From Dehalococcoidia bacterium (GTDB lineage Bacteria > Chloroflexota > Dehalococcoidia > Tepidiformales > Tepidiformaceae): DNA of 6,786 nucleotides. The DNA is taken from contig JALOAP010000166.1 in NCBI GenBank assembly GCA_023228745.1, positions 1-6,786 on the forward strand. Direction: 5' to 3'. The notes under the pieces were generated by a model that saw only the letters and a list, made by a program, of their open reading frames with translations, did not search any database and had not been told where the DNA came from. Below are positions 1-4,753 of the stretch, piece by piece; within the stretch, counting starts at the first letter, position 1, and the number at the start of each line of letters is the position of its first letter. A program made the position numbers and the translations under genes.

Positions 1-794
1 TCGAGGATGACCTGCACAAGTGCCAGGCCGAATGCCTGGTCGGTCGCGCCGTTGATCGGGACCTGCACATCGGCATGGACATGGGAGGGGTTCACATCGG
101 GCGAGATGTTGTACACCTCGGCGCCGTTGTACCGGGCCTCGGCGATGAAGTGATAGAAGGGGATGCGCGTGTAGACGGGGTTCATGTGCCAGATGAGCGC
201 GATTTCAGAATTGAACCAATCGTCTGCGGAAGAGGTGGGGCTGAACTTGCCAAACGTTTCGTAGAGGCCGATGGAGAAGTCGTTGAACGACCCCTGGAGG
301 TCGAGACCCATGCCGCCGATGGTGGTGAAGAAGCGGCCAGTTGGGATGACGGTCGCCATCTCGGGCGTGCCTTCGTGGACGATGGATTCGGGGCCGAGCT
401 CGGTGATAGCGTCGAGCATGGAGTCGGCGATTTCGCTCAGTGCCTGGTCCCAGCTCACGCGGTTCCACTTGCCCTCGCCGCGCTCGCCAACGCGCTTCAG
501 GGGGTACATCACGCGGTCCGGGCCGTAGAGCGACTGGCTCCAGGACGCGCCTTTCTGGCAGCCCATGGGGTTGAAGTCGGGGACGCCTTCTTCGACGGTC
601 TTGAAGGTGCCAGATTGCTCCTCGCGCCAAACGAGCCCGTCCTTCACATAGACCCGCATGGGGCAATTGCCGGGGTAGCAATCGACGCAGTGGGTGCCCC
701 AGTAGACGGCGTCCCACTTCCATTTTTCGCGATAGAGATCGCTTGTTCCGGTATAAATGGGTTGGGAGCGAGTTGGCGCGTTCATGGCGCGCAT
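1..794 (-). CDS. Molybdopterin oxidoreductase catalytic subunit, type II DMSO reductase family (paralogue 1, 5' part only)
   Basis: This is the first ~264 codons of a large molybdenum-enzyme catalytic subunit; the gene runs off the left edge without a stop. Residues 34-47 hold the N-terminal [4Fe-4S] region (THCVDCYPGNCPMR: His35, Cys36, Cys39, Cys44) and NPMGCQKG supplies Cys79 and Lys81. The His-x3-Cys-x4-Cys-x34-Cys layout is close to the NarG cluster. FNDF (Asp172) aligns with the region that provides the Asp ligand to Mo in NarG and ethylbenzene dehydrogenase, and ARYNG...ISPDV follows as in NarG. It is a close paralogue of the next gene upstream, about half identical by eye over this stretch. 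I chose ATG 794 because GGGAG lies 4 nt before it; ATG 785 is in frame and possible. No twin-arginine signal peptide is visible, so it is probably cytoplasmic. It is likely an oxidoreductase of anaerobic metabolism; the substrate (nitrogen or chlorine oxyanion, selenate, hydrocarbon or sterol C-H) is unknown. Confidence 0.9.
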   Translation of the reverse strand, partial: MRAMNAPTRSQPIYTGTSDLYREKWKWDAVYWGTHCVDCYPGNCPMRVYVKDGLVWREEQSGTFKTVEEGVPDFNPMGCQKGASWSQSLYGPDRVMYPLKRVGERGEGKWNRVSWDQALSEIADSMLDAITELGPESIVHEGTPEMATVIPTGRFFTTIGGMGLDLQGSFNDFSIGLYETFGKFSPTSSADDWFNSEIALIWHMNPVYTRIPFYHFIAEARYNGAEVYNISPDVNPSHVHADVQVPINGATDQAFGLALVQVIL

Positions 795-798
795 CGTG

Positions 799-803
799 CT
801 CCC
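799..803 (-). promoter_or_regulatory. Probable ribosome binding site GGGAG of molybdopterin oxidoreductase paralogue 1
   Basis: On the minus strand GGGAG is followed by CACG and then ATG at 794. The spacing of 4 nt is short but usable. The second in-frame ATG at 785 would be 13 nt away, which is long. This weakly favours the upstream start. Confidence 0.5.
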
Positions 804-819
804 GGGAATACCGCGCGGT

Positions 820-835
820 TATGATTGCGGTCATA
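820..835. promoter_or_regulatory. Crp/Fnr-type operator palindrome, site 1 (upstream of oxidoreductase paralogue 1)
   Basis: The sequence TATGATTGCGGTCATA is a perfect TATGA-N6-TCATA inverted repeat. The TGA-N6-TCA core is the spacing of CRP (TGTGA-N6-TCACA) and FNR (TTGAT-N4-ATCAA) boxes. It is centred 33-43 bp upstream of the two possible start codons. Matching sites lie at 3844-3859 and 4719-4734. The likely binder is the Crp/Fnr regulator encoded in this window. If it acts at -41.5, transcription would begin near 786, giving an almost leaderless mRNA from ATG 785. A role as a repressor site is equally possible. Confidence 0.7.
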
Positions 836-857
836 CAGTGGATGTTCGCCACAAATG

Positions 858-889
858 GAAGCGGGGTGCCGTCCCGAACACCCCGCTTC
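858..889 (-). terminator. Terminator-like hairpin after oxidoreductase paralogue 2
   Basis: An 11-bp perfect stem (GAAGCGGGGTG pairing with CACCCCGCTTC) closes a 10-nt loop, 21 nt past the stop codon of paralogue 2 in the direction of transcription. The tail on the minus strand (CATTTGTGG) has only a short run of T, so intrinsic termination may be partial. Its place between the two paralogues suggests they are not simply one co-transcribed unit. Confidence 0.6.
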
Positions 890-909
890 TCCCCAGCCAC
901 GCGCAGGCA

Positions 910-3705
910 CTACTCCACTTTGGAGATGCCCACACGGGTCCCCCGCATCACCGGGCTCGGGCACCACTGGGTGACCCAGTAGCGCAGATGGCCGTACCCA
1001 CCAGCAAGGTGTAGCCACTTCACGAGGCCGGGTTCCACATCGTTCGGGCCTGCCCAGTTGGGGAACTGGTAAGGCTCAAACCCGTTGTACATCACGACCT
1101 GTCCCGGTCGTGCACTCGCTGACACGAGTGCGGGCACCTGGAACTCGCCAAGGTCGTTGTGTACTCGAAGCATGTCGTTGTCGCTGATGCCGAGCCGCTG
1201 CGCGTCGCGATTATTGACCACGAGGTGCGGTGTGCCACGGTGCGTGTCCTGCATCATCTGGTTGGCAATGTTGAGGGAGTGAATACTCCAGCGGTTGTGC
1301 CCACTCGTTATCGCGAATGGGTAGTCGCCGCCACTCATCGGTGCATCTTTGTGTGTCGGCAGGTGTTCGTCCGCTTCGATGAACCAGTCGTGCTCAATAA
1401 GGAATTGTGCGCGGCGGCAGAGCGTCGGGTAGGGTTCACCCTTTTCGACGTGGTTACGCCAGGGCACGAAGGTTTCATCTGGCTTTGGATCGGTTGCCTG
1501 GCCAAGCCCACGCGGCGAGATGCCGAGGCTCTCCCAGCGGTAGTAACCCCGTTCGCGGATGTCCTCGAGGCTGGCGCCGGCCGGCAACGCGCCGGTGAGG
1601 GCGCTGTCGCGAAGCATCTCGTCGGCCATGACTTCGCAGTCGTCGAACTGCCCGTCCCGGGTGTAGTGGGACATAGCGTTGGCCGGGTCGTGCTTGCCGC
1701 CGCGGGCGTCTGTGAACGGTTGGAAGTTACGAGCGCGTGCAGCCTCTTCCAGCCCCTGTGCGAGGCGGCGGAACGCCTCCCACTCGTCGACTGCCTCACC
1801 CGGCGGGTCCACCGCCTTGTCGCAGAAGGTGAGGTTCATGGTGTGGGTGCTGGGAATGCCGAACCCGATCTTCTCGTACTGCTGGGCGATGGGGAGCACG
1901 AAATCGGAGTAGAGCGCCGTTGTGCTCATGCGGACGTCGAGAGTGACGACCATGTTGAGCTGCGGCCACAGGTGCTCGAGGAGCATCTTGCCGCCGCCGC
2001 GCGTGCGCCGGATGACGTTGCCACCGCATTCGATGAGCACACGGGTCGGCTGACTGGGTTTCGGGAAGTCGGTCCCCTTCCACCAACCCTTGCTGTCGGC
2101 CTCCTGGAAGTACTCATCGAACGGTCGCCGCATGCTCGGGTCGTGCCAATCGGCACGGTTCCAGGCGTCACGGTAGCCGGCGTGGTGATACCACCAGTAG
2201 AGCGGCGAGATCATGCCCCAGCCGCCTTCGGAACCCGCCTTTGCCTGCTCAATGGAGACGATCATCTCAGTCAGGCTGGGGTCCTGGGCCTTGAGGGCGG
2301 CGAGGCCCATCTCGCGCATGTCGAGCATGGCAACGACGTCATCCGGCCCGCGCCGGGTCTTCGCAGCGAGCGTGAAGGAGCCGTCGAAGAGGGCTGCGAG
2401 CCATGCGCGCACGCCCGTGCCATGCTTGCCCCAGTTGCCGGTGAGCCCGAGCAGGAGAAGTTGTGCGCGGTCGACCAGGTCGCCGTGGTAGAACTTCCCG
2501 GCGTTCCCGAGGGAGCCAAGGATGTTCGTTCGCTTCGTCGCGATCTTCCGTGCGAGCGTGCGAATCGTGTCGGCGTGGACACCAGTGATCTCCTGCGCGC
2601 GCTCGGGTGTGAACTCCTCCAGCCGCGCGCGCATGAGTGCATAGACGGTCGTGAGGGGGATGGCGCCATCCTTCCCCTGGACGACAAACTCGCCTTCGAG
2701 GACAGGGTCGACATCCTCCCACTTGAGATTCGCCCGCGGGGCGGGGACCGCCGTGCCAGTCTTGGCGTCCCAGGCGTAAAGCTGGAGGTCGCTGCCGCCT
2801 TCGCGCAGGTCCGATTCGCGCAAATACCGCCTTGTGAGCGGGTTCACCAGCAAAGGAAGGTCCGTCTGTTCCTTCACGAACGCTTCGTGGACGAGACCCT
2901 CGGCAACGACCACGTGGGCCATCGCCAGTGCGAGCGCGGCATCGGAACCGGGTGCGACGGGGACATGGAGATCGGCGTGGATGGATGACGGCGAAACGTC
3001 AGGGGAGATCGTGACGACTTCGCAGCCGTTGTAGCGCGCTTCGTTTACGAAGTGGATGTGCGGGATGCGTGTGTAGTTCGGGTTGCCGAACCAGATAAGG
3101 AAGACTTCAGAGTGGAACCAGTCGTCGATGGAGCTGACCGGGTCGAAGCGCCCCATGGTGAGGTAAATACCGGGGGCGAAGTCGTTCATCTCGGCGTTGA
3201 CGTCGGTGGTGAGCCCACCCACAACCGAGAGATAGCGGCCGCGCCCGGCGCCGCCCCATGTGCTGATGTTGCAGCCGGACGGGGCGAGGATCGACTCCGA
3301 GCCGACCTCTTCGAGCGCGTCCAGGACGGCATCGCCGATCTCCCGGGCGGCCTGTTCCCAGGTCACACGTTCCCACTTGCCGGAGCCGCGTTCACCAACC
3401 CGCTTCAGCGGATAGAGGATGCGCTCTTTTCCGTCGAGGAGTTTTGTCCAACCGACGCCCTTCTGGCACCCCATCGGGTTCATGTCGGGGACGCCTTCCT
3501 GGATAGTGGGAAAGATGGCGGCGGACTCTTCGCGGACGATCTTTCCGTCTTTCAGGTAGACGCGCATCGGGCAGTTGCCCGGGTAGCAGTCGATGCAGTG
3601 GGATGCCCAACGCACTTCATCCCAGCTCCAGCGTTCCCGATAGCGATCGACCACGGGCAGGGGTTCCGCCTCTTTTGACGGCGGACTCGACGGGATAACG
3701 GCCAC
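910..3705 (-). CDS. Molybdopterin oxidoreductase catalytic subunit, type II DMSO reductase family (paralogue 2, complete)
   Basis: This is a complete molybdenum-enzyme catalytic subunit of about 931 residues, in the size range of PcrA, SerA, DdhA and EbdA and shorter than NarG. Counting from the GTG start: the [4Fe-4S] region has His36, Cys37, Cys40, Cys45 and Cys80 (SHCIDCYPGNCPM, then NPMGCQKG, with Lys82). MNDF places Asp175 where NarG and EbdA supply the Asp ligand to Mo. FGNPNYTRIPHIHF...EARYNG and ISPDV follow in the cofactor-binding core. The C-terminal ~140 residues form the molybdopterin-dinucleotide-binding domain, with GHNRWSIHS near 802 matching the NarG KWxIHS motif. No Tat signal is seen, so a cytoplasmic location is likely. 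The start is set at GTG 3705 by AGGAGGT 5 nt upstream; the longer frame from ATG 3720 would place that Shine-Dalgarno inside the gene. No Fe-S beta subunit, haem subunit or maturation chaperone is next to it here. The substrate is not identifiable. Confidence 0.93.
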   Translation of the reverse strand: MAVIPSSPPSKEAEPLPVVDRYRERWSWDEVRWASHCIDCYPGNCPMRVYLKDGKIVREESAAIFPTIQEGVPDMNPMGCQKGVGWTKLLDGKERILYPLKRVGERGSGKWERVTWEQAAREIGDAVLDALEEVGSESILAPSGCNISTWGGAGRGRYLSVVGGLTTDVNAEMNDFAPGIYLTMGRFDPVSSIDDWFHSEVFLIWFGNPNYTRIPHIHFVNEARYNGCEVVTISPDVSPSSIHADLHVPVAPGSDAALALAMAHVVVAEGLVHEAFVKEQTDLPLLVNPLTRRYLRESDLREGGSDLQLYAWDAKTGTAVPAPRANLKWEDVDPVLEGEFVVQGKDGAIPLTTVYALMRARLEEFTPERAQEITGVHADTIRTLARKIATKRTNILGSLGNAGKFYHGDLVDRAQLLLLGLTGNWGKHGTGVRAWLAALFDGSFTLAAKTRRGPDDVVAMLDMREMGLAALKAQDPSLTEMIVSIEQAKAGSEGGWGMISPLYWWYHHAGYRDAWNRADWHDPSMRRPFDEYFQEADSKGWWKGTDFPKPSQPTRVLIECGGNVIRRTRGGGKMLLEHLWPQLNMVVTLDVRMSTTALYSDFVLPIAQQYEKIGFGIPSTHTMNLTFCDKAVDPPGEAVDEWEAFRRLAQGLEEAARARNFQPFTDARGGKHDPANAMSHYTRDGQFDDCEVMADEMLRDSALTGALPAGASLEDIRERGYYRWESLGISPRGLGQATDPKPDETFVPWRNHVEKGEPYPTLCRRAQFLIEHDWFIEADEHLPTHKDAPMSGGDYPFAITSGHNRWSIHSLNIANQMMQDTHRGTPHLVVNNRDAQRLGISDNDMLRVHNDLGEFQVPALVSASARPGQVVMYNGFEPYQFPNWAGPNDVEPGLVKWLHLAGGYGHLRYWVTQWCPSPVMRGTRVGISKVE

Positions 3706-3710
3706 AGGGG

Positions 3711-3717
3711 ACCTCCT
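3711..3717 (-). promoter_or_regulatory. Shine-Dalgarno AGGAGGT that decides the GTG start of oxidoreductase paralogue 2
   Basis: The minus strand reads ATG AGG AGG TCC CCT GTG. The perfect AGGAGGT is 5 nt before GTG 3705. The ATG at 3720 overlaps it by only a few bases and has no purine-rich motif ahead of it. The GTG is therefore the better start, which shortens the protein by five residues. Confidence 0.75.
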
Positions 3718-3748
3718 CATGCGGCACAGGAAAAGAGAGGAGTTGGGG

Positions 3749-3762
3749 CTGCTCGGGAGCAG
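3749..3762. repeat. Short inverted repeat in the leader of oxidoreductase paralogue 2
   Basis: CTGCTC-GG-GAGCAG has 6-base arms; as RNA it could form a 5-bp stem with a 4-nt loop. It lies 44 nt upstream of the GTG start. It is short and may be chance. Confidence 0.25.
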
Positions 3763-3799
3763 AGGGAAGTTCCGTGGGATTTCCGGGTGGGGGAAAGCG

Positions 3800-3830
3800 A
3801 GCCAGCCCCACAGGCAGTGTGGGGCTGGCT
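3800..3830 (-). terminator. Strong 13-bp hairpin after the Crp/Fnr regulator gene
   Basis: A perfect 13-bp stem (AGCCAGCCCCACA pairing with TGTGGGGCTGGCT) closes a 5-nt loop, 60 nt beyond the regulator stop codon. On the minus strand it is followed by CGCTTTCCCCC, so the T tract is weak. It most likely ends or reduces read-through from the regulator. It lies between operator site 2 and the start of oxidoreductase paralogue 2, so it could also sit in that gene's 5' leader, depending on where transcription starts. Confidence 0.65.
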
Positions 3831-3843
3831 AGAAGTAAAGCGA

Positions 3844-3859
3844 TATGACCTGTATCATG
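3844..3859. promoter_or_regulatory. Crp/Fnr-type operator palindrome, site 2 (upstream of oxidoreductase paralogue 2)
   Basis: TATGACCTGTATCATG has the TGA-N6-TCA core with arms ATGA and TCAT. On the minus strand its inner 14 bases have the form ATGAT-N4-GTCAT, identical in both half-sites to site 1 read on the plus strand. It is centred about 146 bp upstream of the GTG start and just after the regulator stop codon. A weak -10-like TTTACT (minus strand, 3839-3834) lies 5 bases past the site. That would put the operator in the promoter spacer, so the sign of regulation is open. Confidence 0.65.
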
Positions 3860-3890
3860 CCGGCGCTACGTGTCGTCATGCGCGGAAGCG

Positions 3891-4670
3891 TCAGGGCTTG
3901 CGCCGGTTGCCTGCGAACACCGAGCAGTCGAACTGACAGTCATCACAGCCGGCGTATGCCATCAGGCGCCGCATGTCGACGATCTCGATGATTTGTGACT
4001 TCGTGCGAACGATTCCCTCGCGCTGGTACTCGGAGATGACGCGGATAGCGGTCTCGAGCGTCACCCCGGCACGATCGGCGATGTCCTGGCGGGTAAGCCG
4101 GTAGCCGATGCGGACACCGTTTTCGTCCTGGGTGCCAAACTGCCGCATAAGGTGCAGCAGGCCGCAGGCGATGCGCCCGCGCGAATCCTTCAGGGTTGTC
4201 ACGGCACTGGCGATGTCGCGCTGCCGCATCTCGAGGCAGACCTGGTCGATCGCGTTGTGGAGGGTGACCGGGTACCGCCGCACCACTGATAGGAGAACCG
4301 GGCGCGGGAGGAATACGAGGACAGCGTCGTCCTGGACGACGGCTGTCGCGGTATACGGACGGCCATCGAGCACGGAGGTGAGTTCGACGGGCATGTCCGG
4401 CCCCTTGAAGCCCACCACTTGTTGGCGGCCGTCGGCCATGACGTGCACCAGTCGCAGGCGCCCGCGGCCAAGGATCCAGAGGCCCTTGCTTGGCTCGCCT
4501 TCCTCGAACACCTCGCTTTGCGCCGAAAAGGAGTACATCCGCGAAGCGCGGGCAATGCGCTCGATGTGGGCCTCGTCGAGGCCGGCGGTCAGGACACAGC
4601 GGTGCAGCACGTCAGATGCAGTGAGGGCGCTACCCGGCGTCCGTGCTCCCACGATCACATGACTTCCCAT
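3891..4670 (-). CDS. Crp/Fnr-family transcriptional regulator with C-terminal cysteine cluster
   Basis: This is a 259-residue regulator, slightly long for the family. Residues ~30-130 form the effector beta-barrel (VFEEGEPSKGLWIL...GRGRLRLVHVMADGRQ), ~133-165 the dimerisation helix, and ~188-232 the winged helix-turn-helix (LTRQDIADRAGVTLETAIR, recognition helix 204-213). Glu206 and Arg210 match CRP Glu181/Arg185 and FNR Glu209/Arg213; Leu205 replaces CRP Arg180. The CRP phosphate-binding pattern GEL...RSA is not conserved (VEL...RPYTA), so cAMP binding is unlikely. There is no FNR-like N-terminal cysteine cluster (only Cys25). Instead the C-terminus has Cys242, Cys245 and Cys249 (CDDCQFDC), much like the C-terminal [4Fe-4S] site of B. 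subtilis Fnr, whose fourth ligand is an Asp; Asp142 in the dimerisation helix is a candidate here. ATG 4670 has GAGG 9 nt upstream. It probably senses oxygen or redox state and controls itself and the oxidoreductases. Confidence 0.92.
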   Translation of the reverse strand: MGSHVIVGARTPGSALTASDVLHRCVLTAGLDEAHIERIARASRMYSFSAQSEVFEEGEPSKGLWILGRGRLRLVHVMADGRQQVVGFKGPDMPVELTSVLDGRPYTATAVVQDDAVLVFLPRPVLLSVVRRYPVTLHNAIDQVCLEMRQRDIASAVTTLKDSRGRIACGLLHLMRQFGTQDENGVRIGYRLTRQDIADRAGVTLETAIRVISEYQREGIVRTKSQIIEIVDMRRLMAYAGCDDCQFDCSVFAGNRRKP

Positions 4671-4691
4671 GATTGACTACCTCGCGCCCCG

Positions 4692-4697
4692 ATTAGC
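4692..4697 (-). promoter_or_regulatory. Candidate -10 element of the Crp/Fnr regulator promoter
   Basis: GCTAAT on the minus strand matches TATAAT at four of six positions. It lies exactly where the -10 would fall if operator site 3 were centred at -41.5, with transcription starting near 4685. That is the class II activator arrangement known for CRP and FNR. The match is short, and no transcript evidence is available. Confidence 0.4.
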
Positions 4698-4715
4698 GCG
4701 CAAGAAAACGCTAAT
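4692..4715. repeat. Inverted repeat ATTAGCG-N10-CGCTAAT in the regulator promoter
   Basis: Seven-base arms at 4692-4698 and 4709-4715 are exact reverse complements. The repeat lies between operator site 3 and the regulator start codon and overlaps the candidate -10. It could be a second binding site or a weak hairpin at the end of transporter read-through; it has no T tract. Confidence 0.4.
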
Positions 4716-4718
4716 GGC

Positions 4719-4734
4719 TGTGACTATTGTCACT
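4719..4734. promoter_or_regulatory. Crp/Fnr-type operator palindrome, site 3 (upstream of the regulator gene)
   Basis: TGTGACTATTGTCACT is one base from the E. coli CRP consensus arms (TGTGA-N6-TCACA), and its inner 14 bases, GTGAC-N4-GTCAC, are a perfect palindrome. It is centred 56 bp upstream of the regulator ATG, between the transporter stop and the regulator start. It is probably an autoregulatory site. Confidence 0.75.
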
Positions 4735-4753
4735 TCGCAGGCAAGAACATGCG

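Noticed and set aside
75..824. Plus-strand open frame of 249 codons opposite oxidoreductase paralogue 1
   Set aside because: The minus-strand frame gives clear Fe-S and Mo-binding motifs; this one is composition-driven and runs into the operator region.
1159..2988. Long plus-strand open frame (609 codons) opposite oxidoreductase paralogue 2
   Set aside because: It is the antisense shadow of a well-supported GC-rich gene; its translation has no recognisable domain and it lies wholly inside that gene.
2986..3001. TGACG-N6-CGTCA inverted repeat
   Set aside because: Inside the coding region of paralogue 2, and its TGA and TCA are 10 bases apart, not 6 as in the three operators; probably chance.
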